Shown one piece after another: positions 1 through 13,549 of a stretch of 64,000 nucleotides of DNA (position 1 is the first letter of the stretch; every line of letters begins with the position of its first letter). Location of the stretch: positions 21,165,201 through 21,229,200 of the forward strand of contig OZ038422.1 in the NCBI GenBank assembly GCA_964036155.1. Direction: 5' to 3'. The DNA is from Diploscapter coronatus (taxonomy: Eukaryota > Nematoda > Chromadorea > Rhabditida > Rhabditidae). The translations under genes and the position numbers were made by a program. Under the pieces are notes generated by a model. That model was given only the letters and a program-made list of their open reading frames with translations, had not been told where the DNA came from and did no database searches.

Positions 1-607
1 CTTTTTTTGAAAATGCTCATTTTATCATGTCATTATGAACCTAACTCAGAATCTCAAAACCATCCACCTTTCATTCCATTGTTTTAAATTTCATAGTATT
101 GAAGTTGTCGTATCTATAACGGGTAAACACTCACTTTGGGTCCCTCGATCAGTCAGTTGGTTTCTGCGTCTCTGCTCGGCTTCGGCCTTCTTCGGACTCT
201 TTTCCTCTCGTTTTCAAGGCCTTTGTGTCCTTACCGAATCAGCTCAATTGTCCTGAATTTAGCCATAAATTTTATGAAAAATAAATGCAGGTTGGATAAA
301 TATGGATCAGCGTTGAGACGCCGTAAATTGAACTTCGTCGACAGACGTTTGTTTCAAACAGAACATATTTATATTATGCACCATAAATGACACAAACAAT
401 GAGTTTGGCGTAGATTTGCAATGAAATGAAATGAACTGAAAAGGCTATGAGCATCATCACAAGTGACCGAAAATTTTTGACGAAACAAGGCAAAGTACCG
501 GTGAATAGAAATGAGCTATTGACTGATCGATGATTGGCTATGTACAGGAAGATATTGCAACTCTATATTCTATGCAAATGCAGAAATGTGCACAAGTCAG
601 AGCAAAG
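1..607. other. Gene-free stretch 3' of the TCAIM-like gene
   Basis: No convincing exon on either strand. Short open frames here have no family motif and no splice partners. The stretch is probably the 3' untranslated region and intergenic DNA of the TCAIM-like gene that ends at 608 on the minus strand. Confidence 0.5.
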
Positions 608-3385
608 TTATACCCAATCTAGGGGAAGGGACAATTTACCCGAAGAAGTGACATGGACAAAGGGGTTGATTGAGAGAATGAGTGACAGGCCGACGAGGGA
701 GGAACGGTCCTCTTCTGACAGTCTCAACAGTCGCTCCATTGATCTGAGCACGTCTTTGAGTGGCAAACCAGTTTCGAGTTCCAGCGAATTCAGTCTCAAT
801 TCCTGCACAATTTGCATTCGAGCATGGTCGACTTCCACAGTCAGACGAGTGAATTCTCTGTAAATTCGATGTTTATTTGAAAAGTTGAGGAGCAAACTTC
901 TGATCGTCTCACAAAAATGAGGAGAAACTCTAAATAAAATTGGAAAAACAAGTTGTATTACCTTTGCAAACTTTCAGCTTTTGCCTTGTTGTCCGCCAGG
1001 AAAGAAATTAGGGAGGATACGTCAACGTTGCACGGAATGTAGATGCGACCGTCCAACCCAACAGCTAATTCGTCATACGATGTCACTACCTGTGCATATT
1101 CTGGTGTGTGCAAATAACTTGATAAAGAGTAAATACTCTCTTTCAGTTAAATTTTAGCGAATACTACTCACAAGCTGTTCTTTCGTCTTTTCCTTTTTTC
1201 AAAGTGTCGGAAGAAAGTTATTTTTGGAGAGAAATGTTCACATCAAAAGAACCTCATATTTTAATCATCTAGAAGGAATAGGAACTTTTAAATAGCTAAC
1301 CTCGAACATTCCATCCTTGCCATATTTCTTCAGCTGAGGAAGCAAATGCGATTTCGAATGCAATCTTCAAAATAATATTTAGAAAAGAAGATTCGGCACA
1401 ACTTTTCTACCTGACAAGAAGTGTCTGGATTTGGCTGAGGGCCTGTGCGAGTCCCTTCTGATATGGCATGAGAATGGTGGATGCATCTGTGAGTGCTTTG
1501 AGTTGATTGACCGATTCCTTGAGTTCAGGCAGCTGCTTCCTCCGAATGACAGACTCTATGCAGGCCTTTCTCCATTGCTCCAGAACATGGTCTGCTCCAA
1601 GCTGGATCGAACCATCACAGCAAGTGAATGAACCACGTCCAAACCTGCAGAAAAGTGTTGATTCATTTTAATAACAAAAATGGATTTTACGCAAAATGAT
1701 AATGATTTTCAACTACAGTCAGAGAACCTTATCCATATAAAAATAAAAGTTCATAAAATCAAAAGCAAACAAGTCTAGCATAATTTTTTGCACACTATTG
1801 AGTAAACGAAAGACTTTTAAAGGGGAATAATAGAAACGAAATAAATAATATCTGCTTGCTTGAAATGCAACCCTTTTACCTACCGCAGAGTATTTTTGTA
1901 GAGGCAGTCTAGAACTACGTTTCTGTCAGAAGCATCTGTGTAGTCAATCAGTCTGTGCACATTCATCAGACATCGCCTCATGTGACTTTCTGCCCAGTCC
2001 ATGCCCCACACGATCTGAAGAAATAGGCAAATGAATGATGAATTAATGGAAAATCTCTCACATCTTTCAATTGAGCTCTTTGCTTGATATCATCGATTTC
2101 GTCTTTCATCGTTGCTCGAGCCATCCTACAAAAATAAGAAATATACAGTGAGAGCAGAAAGTTTGAATATAAGCACTATTTTCAGGGTTGAACTATCCTA
2201 ATCGGTATATAATTATGGCTTAGCATCTTCGAAGATTATTTAACCGATAAATGATCTATTCTAAAAATAGCATGTGTTCAAGCTTTTGCTAGCTGTATTT
2301 TCAGTAAAAAACGAAACAACTAACTCGGCATTTCTGGTTTTGTTGATTGCATCAGACCTGGCGTTGTGGTTCTTTATCACATGCAATAGCTCGTTGCTCT
2401 TCATTCCTTTCTTCTTCATTCGTAGATAACTGAAAAGGAAGAAATAAATTAATTGGAAACCGCATTTCCAAATATCATACTTTGAGAACACAGAACAAGA
2501 GTTTTTGAAGGTTTGTTTCGCAAATGGTAGGGTAGTTTAGATTATCACAAAGATGTTCAATTTGCTGATCTTTTCTAGACTAGATTTGGAGAATGTGGTC
2601 CACAAAGAAATAATCAGTCATTCAATTATAGAAGAAAAGTGGAGTTAAGAAAATGTACTTACTTTCGCAGTAGATCATGTTGCAAATCGACGGAATGCTG
2701 TGTCGTCTCACTCCCGTCTTCAGCATAGACACCTTCGCTGCTCATCTTCTCACTCAGATTCGCAGTACTCGCATCGCACGATTCCAGGGCCTGTCTGAAA
2801 ACTCCAGTCTCATAAATTGTTCAAAATTGATTAGACCAGCATACTTGACAATCCGAAATGCATCAGTTCCCCGTAAATTGATGGTGATCTGTTTGAGTCC
2901 TTCCGGCTCTTTAGCTATCGAGAATCGAATTGTCATTGGGCGAAGCGAAGATGAAACGGGGAACAGGTCGTTCAAATAGCCATTGAATATCTAAAAAAAA
3001 AATAAATTGAAGAAAACTAGAATTAAGAATTTGTATTTTCATCGAGTTTAGGCGAAAAATTATTCGGATATACAAAATTTAAAATTTCGGTCCTATCCCT
3101 AACGACAGAAAAATTTTATCTCCTTTTCTGGTGTTATTTCTCCCTCTCCATTAGAAATATTAAGGCAAATGAAGAGGAATAGATATTGTTGTTGAGGACA
3201 TGATAATTCAAATCTATGCAAAGAGAATCTACCTGTAGCGATTTTTCGTTCTCATCCCTGACTTCAGGGTTTCTTGCAAATCTGTCCGGATGAACAGCGA
3301 AATAGAACGGACGCAAGGCAACAGACACTTCATTGAGAGACAGGTGGCGAGTGGAAATCGAGAACAGAGGAGACAGTTTTCGCAT
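608..3385 (-). CDS. TCAIM-like mitochondrial protein with J-like domain
   Basis: Ten exons, all in phase: 3233-3385, 2845-2990, 2663-2794, 2325-2429, 2062-2125, 1884-2014, 1411-1644, 1301-1364, 962-1089, 608-857, giving 468 aa (human TCAIM is about 500). The start [16 protein letters not shown] looks like a short mitochondrial presequence. It is followed at residues 24-34 by [11 protein letters not shown], the DnaJ-like HPD block of the DUF4460 region. The middle ([13 protein letters not shown] and [20 protein letters not shown]) and the tail ([13 protein letters not shown], then KLSLPLDWV) follow the order of the TCAIM/DUF4461 region. The vertebrate protein is mitochondrial and damps T-cell activation; a nematode function is unknown. 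The ATG lies 20 nt after a TTCAG acceptor at 3406-3410, suggesting trans-splicing. It sits 284 bp behind the Nup214 stop on the same strand, so it may be the second gene of an operon. Family recognition is from memory of motifs, not a search. Confidence 0.85.
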
Positions 3386-3669
3386 CAATTGGCGAAACGA
3401 TCTATCTGAAGGTTTAACTGAAGTTGAAAGATAAATACTAAAAAGATCAACAATAATGAAAGGTAACAGCTATAAAGTAGCTGGCGAATGAAAATCGCAA
3501 TTTGACACAAGAATATTTCTAAACATCTTCAAAATAAATATTCATTTAAAATAAGCCAAACAATTGAGAATCAATAAGTAAATCGAGAAAGTACGTTGAA
3601 AATACGAAAAATATTCGCAAAAGACATGAAAACTCGAACGTCTCGAATTCTGGATTGACAATTTCCATT
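3386..3669 (-). promoter_or_regulatory. Intercistronic gap with spliced-leader acceptor
   Basis: This 284-bp spacer separates the Nup214 stop from the TCAIM-like start on the same strand. A minus-strand TTCAG ends just before 3405, and no upstream exon of the TCAIM-like gene is evident. In nematodes this layout is typical of SL trans-splicing of a downstream cistron. No perfect AATAAA for Nup214 was seen in the gap. Confidence 0.4.
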
Positions 3670-6600
3670 CTATCGCCAACTCGTGAACGATCTGAAATTA
3701 ACAACTTCATTTTCTTTATTACTAAGAATGACTAACGATTTCTGCTGTCCTCCTCCGAAGATGCTGCTGTTGGACTGCGTGGGTGCAGTGCTGGCAGTAC
3801 CCCCAAACAGAGAGGACTGGCCAGATGCGCCTGCTGTGAACGAGGTCGAATTCGAAGCAAATCTAAAAGAAAAGCATTAGCAATGAATTTTTCATACAAT
3901 TTGCATTATTATCTTTTGAAGTTGGGGAATAGTGAACTGAAATAGCCGATAGTACTTTTATCTCACGAGTGGGTTACTTTGGCTTAAAATGTTAGCGCTT
4001 TCGTCCAAGAGTAAATGCCTTTCTACTAAAAAATTGAAAAAAGTAGCGTGCAAAAAATAAGCAGACTAACGACTTGGAAAAGTATGCCATTTATGGGACA
4101 AAATTACTAGTAGCCAAAAATGAATATTATAGCCCGAATAAATGAATAAATCTTACGCCGCGAATCCCGATCCACCAGAAGGGGCGGCAGCAGGCTGCTG
4201 GGGCTGTGAGAGGGCACCCATTCCTCCGAAAGAAGAACCTGCTCCAAACGTCGGTTTCTGAAGATACACAAAAATTCGTTGCTTTCAAGGTCATGATGTC
4301 GAAAGAAGAAAAGAATGAGTATCAGCAAACCTGTCCAAATGCTGGTTTTGCACCGAAAACAGGAGCGCCCCCAAATGCAGAACTCGGAGATGCAGAGGAC
4401 ATGGCGCCGAATGAGGAAGCGGACTGTTGCTGTGGGGAGGCTGATTTGGCTGCTGCTCCGAATGACGAGAATGCTCCTCCGGAAGACGGACTCGTTGGCT
4501 GAAACAATTGCAAATCCAGTTATTATGAAAAATCAACACAAAATTCGGACTTTGATGGTCTTTAATGTCTATAGATCCTTTCTAGATGCAAAATACATAA
4601 CTTCTTACATGTGTTGAGGAAGCAAAAATAAATTTAAATCGCCTAAATTTTTGAAAAATGATCCCGAATGGAATCGGAATTTCGAACACCCCTGATTCAG
4701 AATATTGCAATCTAACAAACTTGAACAAGTGTAAAATTGAGTGTTCCCCTAGCCTCATCTATTTCAAAACACCCAACTAATTAGATTCCGAACCTGATTC
4801 TGAGTGTTGGATTTGAAGAGCCAGCTGTTGGAGCCTGGAGAATTCGAGGCATTCGACACAGAGCCGCCGAACACATTGCGATTCGCATTCGAACTGGGAG
4901 AGGAGGATCCCATTCCACTAAAATAGTAATAATAAGTTATCGATATTAAGATGGAAGATTTATATCTCCTAATCATAGATATCAAGAAAAATCTAGAAGT
5001 CTATGATCAGAATGTCATTCTTTACTCCTTTAAAACATAATAACTCACGACATAAATGCTCCCCCGAACAAGCCGGACGACTGTTTCTGTCCGTTTGTGT
5101 TGGCATTGCAGGCCTGCAGGTCGTCGTCCATCATCCCTTCCTCGGCCGCTGCAGATGCAGCTGCTAAATTGAGCAAAATAATCGAATAAGATGAAATATG
5201 ATTCAATTGATCACTTTGGAAACTTCCTCCGAAAACGGATTTCTGCTCCGGTTTCGATGCGCTGTCGCCGCCGGTCTTGAACGAGAAGGAAACGGATGAA
5301 GAGGGCGCGGCATTTGCTGAAACAGACATTGCAGAAAGTTTTTCAAAAATTCAAATCAAACTTTGTTAGAAAAAAATACGTCTTTGGAATACAAATTCGA
5401 ATTAATTTACAGAAAAAGGCTTCAAACTAACCATTGCTTACAGCAGATCCTCCGAAAGCACTGCTTCCCCCGAAGATAGAAGATGGTTTTGGAGCAGTGC
5501 CTGCAGATGGCTGAGCTGTGCCCGTGTTCGTGAAGGAGAACTGACTCGCAGCAGATGCACTGCTCGTCTTCGAGGCATCGCCTCCGAATATCGAAGAGAA
5601 TCCCGAGCTGGCAACTGTGGTCACTGGCTTGGTTGCTCCTGAAATGCAGAACTCTTATAAAGAAATAGCAACTCTGGATTACCCCCGAAGATTGAGCTGA
5701 CAGTAGTCGTGGCCGTAGAGGGTGAAGTTACAGTCGCTCCTGAAAATAAATGAAAGTTTAACGTTGGAATATCCTTCTTTTCCAAATATCTACTTTTCAA
5801 TGTCCAAAATTACAAAAATTCCCATTCTTTCTATTAGTTCAAAAAATTCTTTTCGATTATTTGCGATTTTATACTCCTGCCTATTGGTTAGAGGCAATTT
5901 GCAAAAATTTGCAAAAAAAAAAAAGATACTTTTACAAGTTTCAGAGGATATTGTTTAACATGACTGTACCTCCAAAGAGCGAAGAACTCGTGGAAGGTGC
6001 TGTCGTGACTGCAGTTTTGAAGAGAGATCCGAATCCGTCAGATGAAGTTGTGGTTGGGGCTGGAGTTGGGGAGACTTGGGAAGGAGCGAATGCTGATGAG
6101 GTAGATGCAGAAGTGACAGGAACTGAGGCCTCCTTCGGCTCCGCAGGCTTGTTCTTCTCTGGAGTGAGCTGCAAGAGAATCATAAGCAAGTTATAAGAAT
6201 TTCAAATTTGAAAGAAATCCCGAATCTGAACCCAAATTGAGACTAAAACCAACAGATTTTAGGATAACATTGAGAAAAAAACTTACGAATGAGAAAGAAG
6301 ATTTCGTTTCTGCAGGAGGAGTGGTCGCACTCACAGATGGAGGAGCAGCCCCTAAATTGTCACTTTCTGCTGTAATAAAAACAGAAACAGTCTTTAATCA
6401 AATGGAACAATTTCAAACACAAAAATCATATACTAACCTTTGTTCTCCTCTGCCTTCTCAGATCTGACTTCTGGCTTCACTTCTGCAGTCTTCTCTGGCT
6501 CCTTTGGAGTTCCGAAAATCGGCGTCTAGATAAAAAAAATCAACCATTTTCCGAACAAAAATATTCTACCTTCTCCTTGCTGCTATCAGATCCCTGCGCT

Positions 6601-9600
6601 GTCTTGTCCTCGATTTTCGGAGTCGCGAAAATGGACGACGGAGATCCAGAAGCAGCCGTAGTTGTAGTGGCTGGCTGATTCTTGAATGAGAAGAGAGGAG
6701 CAGATGTGGTAACAGTTGATGTTGCTACTGCTGCTGCTGATGCTGAAATAGAAGAAATAAGTAAATTTGATCAGATCCTAGAAGAGATGATTTAAAATTT
6801 TAAAGGTTTCAGAGGACCTGTTGGAAATCACAATTTCTATTAAAAAATCTAACAAAAGTATATAGGGAAAGGTTTAGGGGGTTGTAGGATGACCGTTAGG
6901 CTACCCTATCCTTTGATACATAATTTGACATATTAGATATCTCCCCATATTCCTTTGTTAGGTTTTTTTCATAGTGAGTAAAAATTTCAGCAGACAATAA
7001 ATGAATGATGCGAATAGGATTTCCAGATAGTGTTCCACTCCGAGTGGGAATTCCAAAGGGTTTTTCAGAAGAGATCAAAATTAAAGAAAAAAAACACACA
7101 CACAACTTATTATCCTATCAGTAATAAAGATCAACTTTGATACGACTTACTAATGGAAGGAGTCGAGAAAGTGGGTGATGGTCTGACATTAGAACTCGGC
7201 ACTGCTGCTGCGGTGGATGGAATAGAAGTGGCTTGGGAAGGCGCAGTGGGAGGAGTAGGAGCCGGCGGCTCAGAGACAACAGGAACTGGCCGAGGTTTAG
7301 GAAGGGGCGCATTCGCCTGCGTCGACGCATCACTCATAGGCACGTGCCGGCGAGGGGATACAAGCATCTGAAGTTATATTATCTGATGAATTTCATAGAG
7401 AAAATTAATGTTAAAAAATGCAGAATATTGATCTACCTAGTGACAAAATGATGTACATATAGGAGTTTATGTAACTGCATATAGGGTTATGCTAACTTCA
7501 ACTTTCCGTACTGCCGCTTCAGGGCTTTAGATTTTAGTTGGCAACAGCCAAACCATTGAACTCGAGTCTTCACATATTGTGGACGATAGATCATTTGATG
7601 AAAATGAAAATAAGACGATTTTTATACGCACAAACACGAACACGTGTGCTTTACAGACTTTCATTGCTTCAGATTCGTCATTTTATCGTGCTCTAATGAG
7701 AAATATGTGTTGTCCACTTTCTTTCTCTCCAAAAACGGGAGAAAGAGGAGATAAGCATCCATTTCTCATTGGAGCGTGCTCTTTCCAGTGGCGAGCACGA
7801 TATCGCCTTTTGCAATTACAAAGTCCGTAGAGCAATGTGCAAATCTGCAATGCACAGCTGGTCAATTTTACGCGCGTAAAAATGCATGTCATTTTTCATT
7901 CTCGCCGAGCAATTGGACTTCAAGCAGTATTTTCTGAAAAAATTAATAAAAACATACCTGAGCGATGGAAGTCTCGAGGATGGAAGTGTCCAATGTTTTG
8001 TTGAGTGCTTTTGGAGGCGCAGCCGATTCGAATTGCTGCACTTTCAGAGGCAGGATTCTTTTTGGCTGTGCAGACATCTGAATTAAACATTAATCTCTTA
8101 AAAATCGTTAAACTTTCTACCGAAATAATGAAGGCCCTGATTTGGTTCTGCGCAGCAACGATGTCGTGCACTTTCTTCTCCGAAAGACGAGTCTCCGCAG
8201 TCGCAGGCAGACTGTGCAACTCGACTGGAGCTGCAGACGATTCCCCTGGAACTGAAGCCAGAAGACACTTTACTCTGAAGAAACGAGTCGAACATATTCC
8301 TTGAAAAGAACTCCAACCTCTCCCTCCTTTTGAGCAGAGTGATGTTCTCCTCAGCTTTGAAGATCTTCTTCCTGCTCTCCGCAATTCCCCTGTTCACGTT
8401 CTGTGCAGCTTTCATCAGATATTTCTCTTCGTTCGCATCGCGCACTTCGGCAGTCGAACTCTTTTGAATCGGCTTTTTCTGGAATCAAAAATCGTGTTAT
8501 TAACAGACTTGCGACTTTTCGAACCGAGATTGCCCATATGAAACGAGAGTGTATCTTATCGAGAGAGAAAAGAACATGTTTTCTATTCGCCGCTAGAAAA
8601 GATACTATACGTTTCATGTGATTAACCTGTTTTGAAATCGCAAATGCTTTTAAAAATGCTAATTCGCAACCTTGACGGCCTTCAAATCGGCCAGCATCTT
8701 CCTCGTTATGGCGATTTTTTCCTTGTATTCCTCGAATTTCTCCACAACCATTTCAGCTCGAGCAGTCTGCAATCCAACATTTAATAGTTTCCGCTAAGAT
8801 AAACTCCCATACTCTGTCATAATTGTCGACCTCCTGTATCATCTGCATGAGATGGCTGATTTCTTCCTGACTGTCACACAGCATGGTCTTCTTCGTTGTG
8901 TCCTTGAGAAGTTCTAAAAATTCGGCCAAAATTAGTTTCGTTTTCAAAATGAGTTATCATGTTGATCAGACAGACTAAAATTTTGCTAATCAAAACGGAG
9001 GGAAGACAACGAGGAAGAATATGTTACTATGGTTTGTAAGGGGATAGATACTGCATATTCTTTGCAATTCGCTTTTGTACGAGCCACGCCCACTCTTCCC
9101 CTCATTTTTGTTGTTCTCTTCAGAATGCATGCTATTTCTCGAAGGTTGATCCTGCGAAAGGAAAATTGTAAAGAATGCAATACTTATCTTCTCACACTCC
9201 ATAATACATGGTTTTTTCTCGGCTGAATGTTTGGACTATCTGCCTCTCTATGCACATAGTTCATAGTGCGTGTTTCGAGCACTGAGGACTTTAAGGAACG
9301 AATTTTCAGTAAACCTGATCAAAAATGATAAATAAAAAGTATGCCTTTGGTGCCGAATTCGATGTTGCGCAACTGCTGCTCGAGTGCATTCACTTCCTGA
9401 CTCAGCTCGTTGAAGACTTCGTCGCTCGAATTGTCTCTCCATTCTTCGGCTGAAAACAAAATGTAAATGGATAAATTGGGTAAATGAATATTGATAAGAG
9501 GAAACAAGTCTTTGTGAACTCAGCCGATAAGTGTAGAATAAAAAAACAGAAAAGCATTTGTTTGCAGATAATTTTTAATTTACGGTTCACAAGACAATGA

Positions 9601-12600
9601 AAAGAGAAGAACAAACCCAAGTTGTTGACAGCCTTTGCCATGTGCTGCAGTCCCCTGCCCACAATGCCGACTTCCTTATCAGCCTTTCTCCACTCGTTCA
9701 GTGCCTCTTCGACAGCCCTGTTGCACTCCTCTTTCATCTGTTTCAACGCATGTTCCTTTGCTTCCCCTTCTGCTTTCTTCCTCAACTCCTCCTGATTCAC
9801 CTGTGGTCTTGGTTGTTCCGCAGCCTAAAAGAATCATTTTAATAAATATAAATGTTCATTATAAAATAGTTTGATTAAATGCTACTATGAAAAAATAACA
9901 TTTCCAAAGTATCAGCGAGTCTGATAGTAATTAAGGAAATTAGAAGATCAAGGATAAATAAATCTTTCTTTTCAAAAGTTGGTGATATTTTAGAATATGT
10001 GCTTATCATTTTCTCAAAACAGCGATAAAATACCTGTGATTGAGTTTGTGTGATTGTGGGAGCGACAGTCAACGCGGGAGCAGGCGTGGGAGTGGATGTA
10101 GGTGCAGTTGCCTGTGCCTGGGAAATACTTCCTCCGAATAGCGTTTGCTTGGGTTTCTCTTGTGTGACCGCAGTAGTCGTGCCTGATCCAAACAATCCAC
10201 TCGTTGCAGCTGGTTTTCCCTGCTGGCTTCCACTCAGAATCCCCCCGAAGAGTCCTGATTTCGGTTTGTCCTGTCCCTGTTCCTGTATCTGCTGCTGTTG
10301 CTGAACAGGCATTCCAAACAGTTCACCTCCTGTCGGTTTCTCTGCAGGCTTCATCGTGAATGCAGCGTCATTCTTGGTCGTCGGAGTTGTTTTGAATGAG
10401 AACGAGACCGTCGGCTCATTTACTGAAGTCGCAGCTGGAGGAGCAGCGACGAATTTTGGAGTGGTTTGTGGCTTGCTGAAAGTTCATATTGCAGAAAAAT
10501 GAATCTTCAACATTTCAATGAAAGTATAACTTCAAAAACAGATGTTTCATAGCCTTATCATCATCCTCGTGCATGTTGTTCTTCCTCTTCCTGACTAATG
10601 ATTTTTCCATGATCATGTATTACGCGAGTTAGGAATTACTCAAAAGAAGTTATGATGCTTACATTTGTGCAGATTTGTGAAGGGGGTTGGTAGACAGGAT
10701 GTGATAGGGAATGATGACTCCATCCGTGCTCAGGACAAGGATGATTGGGGCTGGAGGCAGAGAAAGACCATCGTTGTCTGCAAACAACAAGAAATGCAAG
10801 TTAGTTACTCTTCTAGACTCACTCATTACGACATTCCTGGAACTGGACAAGTCGACAGCCATGGCCAGAGGGAATGAAGGATTGCTGCTGCCAAAGGTTG
10901 TTGGCAAGTCGATGCGGCCTTCTTCGTCCAAACCCCACACCTAGAAAATTGCTGTGAAGAATAATATATATTTTTTGTTAGGTGTCTTGTAAAAGTTACT
11001 TATTTTTCTTATCAGAAATTTCATTTACCAAATGTATAACCTTTGAAAGGGTTTGTAGTTGAACTAAATGAGTTAACTCAAGGAACATCTTGTAAGTTCC
11101 TTTCAAAAGAAGCATAGCAAGTATTGTTGATTTTAAATCGTACCTGCCACTCGTTCTGAGCCGTCCATTTGCCGATCGGAACGACTTCGCTTATGGCAGA
11201 AGTGCCTGACAGAATGACATTCCAGGATAGCAGGAGGTCTGTGTTGAAGAGAGCGAAACGGGAGGCAGAGCAGGATGGAGTCACGTAGGAGAGATCGTCA
11301 ACACGAGTCCATTGAGGAGGTTTGTCCTGTAAATAAAAAATAGTGCTACACAAAGCATGGAACAATATATTATCGTCGAAATGCTTCATATCTAGGGTCT
11401 TATTGAGGAAATTTTACCGATTTTTAGACTTAAAGATGATATCAAGTGATAGTGATCCTCAAAATCTCATCAAAGTTCGTTCATGAAAAATCCAGAAATC
11501 AGTCATTTCAAGTATGATGCATTATTCTCAAATTTTTTGCGCCACTGTAAATGAGCAAAGCATTGTCTTCAATAACCAATACCAAATATTCGAATGAACC
11601 AGATATAAAAGGTGAAATTCCCTACCTTCTTGATGTTGAGGAAGAATGTCTCGAGCTTGTTCTCATCCGTGTAGGCAATGACCCATTCGGTAGTGGATAG
11701 CCAGCACAAACCACAAACATAGAAGTTGCCTTGCAGGAAGTCAGGGCACATAACAGTTCTCAGCACCTGCAAATGGAAAATATAAAACAAAAAATATGTC
11801 TGATTTAAATTTTGTTTTTCCCATCTACATACACTTACGTTCCCTGTTTCTTGTAATTTTCGCTTCTATTTCGAATGCAGGAGAAAGAGGATCACATAAA
11901 CATTGATTGAGCGTGTGAAGTAAAATATGTCAGATTTTGCGCATTCAGGTAAACCATCATGATCAGCCATCGAAAATACCTCGAGTTCCGGCTTCAACTG
12001 GCACATTTTGCCGACCGAATCGCCAATGCAGATCTGCTTTCCCTTGGGCGACCAGCTGAACACTCGAGTTGCAGCGCCAAATCGCTTCTCCCCGATCATC
12101 GAAACTTTCGAACGAGACTGAAAATGCTCTTCTTGATATACTCCATCCATCTTTTTTTTATTTTTATACTTGTGTATCGACTTTAACAACGACGACAGTG
12201 TGATCTGTGGCCGAGGCAGCCAGCACATCTTCCAGGGCAGGATTCCACTGCAGAGCCAGACCTAGTGCCGTGAATTCTGATCCGATTCGGAAAGTCGCCC
12301 ATTTCTCCGGCTGAAAATATAGAATTGTGCTGGACGGAAGATATCTTGAATTTTGTGATTTTAGAAAGTTGAAAGAAACTTGTACAACGCCATCGTTTCT
12401 AGTTCGTTGAATTAAAACTCTCGAACACGAGCATAGAGTATCTTTCTAGGAAGGAAGAAAGAAAGAGCTGATTTCGTATGGTTCTGGCATAATGATGTCA
12501 ATAAAAAATCGTGGAAAAATAATTCATATATTTTATCGAGAATTTACAAGGTTCATATGAGAGATGTTTGAAAGAAATCTGAGCAGACTCACATTAGCAG

Positions 12601-13262
12601 TTTAGAAATGACAAAACCTATTTTTCCTTACATAATTCCTCCCTATTTTCTCCACTTCGCCTATCACCAACCATAAGTCTAGTTATTTCAAAATTGTCCT
12701 TACATTCGCTTCAGATTTGATGGCTAGCGACTCGATATCATAGATATAGACGAATGGGCCATTTGGAGTGGAGCAGAGCACGGCCAACAGCTTCCCACTG
12801 CAATTCGCTGACAGAGCACAGATCGTCGCCTGAAATGATCAACTTTCTGTTCGAATTCGCGCTTCTACACAAACGTTTGAATCGATTTGGAACGATCTGT
12901 TGGGCAGATCGCTGACTTCCTTGTTGATGTTGCTCGAGTCGGAATGCAGATTCTGCACGTCGGCCAGGGAAAATAGAGTCAGCTGAACAAGAGGAATTAG
13001 ATGGAAGAAGACAGAACCTGTCTACTTCATTTGCAGACTTGGCAACGATTCCGAGCTGGAAGAGCGATGACACAGCCAGTCCATTCGCGATTCCCCCACT
13101 TCGTCCGCTCTCACTGACCCGTAACTTTCGAAGCAGCCGGAATTTGAAATCCTAAACTTTAGAATTTATTCGAAAAGCATTATTTTCAAGAAATTTCTTA
13201 ATTTCAAACAAGAGTTTTCGAATGAATTCGCTCACCGAGACTTCGAGCGATTGTCCCGACAT
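3670..13262 (-). CDS. NUP214: Nucleoporin Nup214, complete, 33 exons
   Basis: Exons (high to low): 13236-13262, 13026-13151, 12875-12982, 12704-12829, 12170-12310, 11980-12117, 11626-11766, 11144-11326, 10823-10940, 10663-10777, 10531-10590, 10034-10475, 9617-9824, 9345-9449, 8813-8913, 8671-8766, 8318-8478, 8121-8274, 7958-8077, 7151-7367, 6570-6742, 6438-6525, 6287-6369, 5970-6168, 5683-5739, 5432-5638, 5215-5316, 5049-5163, 4794-4917, 4331-4498, 4157-4257, 3737-3862, 3670-3691. All phases agree: 1,483 aa. Residues ~1-410 form the beta-propeller; [12 protein letters not shown] resembles human KDFQFRALKKVRI. An FG/LFGG segment (~430-575) follows, then a charged coiled coil (~576-850) and a long Ser/Ala/Pro/Thr region rich in SIFGG, SAFGG and SLFGG (~960-1483) ending SSFTSWR. 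Nup214 sits on the cytoplasmic face of the pore, binds Nup88 and the DBP5 helicase, and docks export complexes. One intron (8914-9344) begins with GC. The ATG is 287 bp from a divergent SMYD gene. Confidence 0.95.
7685..7801. repeat. Imperfect foldback in a Nup214 intron
   Basis: The ends ATCGTGCTC and GAGCACGAT are perfect inverted copies. Inside them, AATGAGAAAT pairs with ATTTCTCATT and TTTCTTTCTCTCC with GGGAGAAAGAGGAGA, so the ~117 bp can fold on itself. It lies in the intron between exons 7151-7367 and 7958-8077. Confidence 0.6.
8538..8617. repeat. Dispersed ~80-bp foldback, copy 1
   Basis: Inverted ends ATGAAACG...GTATCTT and AAGATAC...CGTTTCAT lie inside the Nup214 intron 8479-8670. 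The core (TCTTATCGAG, GAAAAGA, CATGTTTTCT, GAAAAGA) recurs at 61764-61843. Probably a small nonautonomous DNA element. Confidence 0.6.
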
Positions 13263-13549
13263 CGCCAGTCAGCACCAATGGCCGGTACCCGTCAGAAATA
13301 GCACAATTCCTCAGAAAAATGCTAAAATTGAAAAAAAAAAATGTTCGAAGAAAAGAAAACTGAAAAATAGCAAGTGGCAATATTTTCGAAAAACGATATT
13401 TGCCGCTAAAAAGGGCGCGCAATTCGTGAGAATATTTCGACCAATCGAATTTTGCTGAATTTTCTATGCTTTCGTTGTTTTGCCGTTTTCTGTTGATTTT
13501 TGCTGATAAATCCTCCTGATTTAGGCATCGATCAGCGCAGAGAGGATAC
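13263..13549. promoter_or_regulatory. Divergent promoter interval Nup214 / SMYD gene
   Basis: This 287-bp AT-rich interval lies between two start codons pointing away from each other. On plus a TGATTTAG acceptor (ends about 13524) precedes the SMYD ATG by 25 nt without an upstream exon candidate, suggesting SL trans-splicing. No TATA box was recognised. Confidence 0.45.

Noticed and set aside
7118..7333. Arg-rich and Leu-rich frames opposite and beside Nup214 exons
   Set aside because: Shadows of Ser/Pro/Ala-rich FG-domain exons; the Nup214 frame explains splice phases on both sides.
13222..13458. 78-codon plus-strand frame as missing SMYD N-terminus
   Set aside because: It lies opposite Nup214 exon 1, has no SET-like GxG motif, and does not join the SMYD frame.
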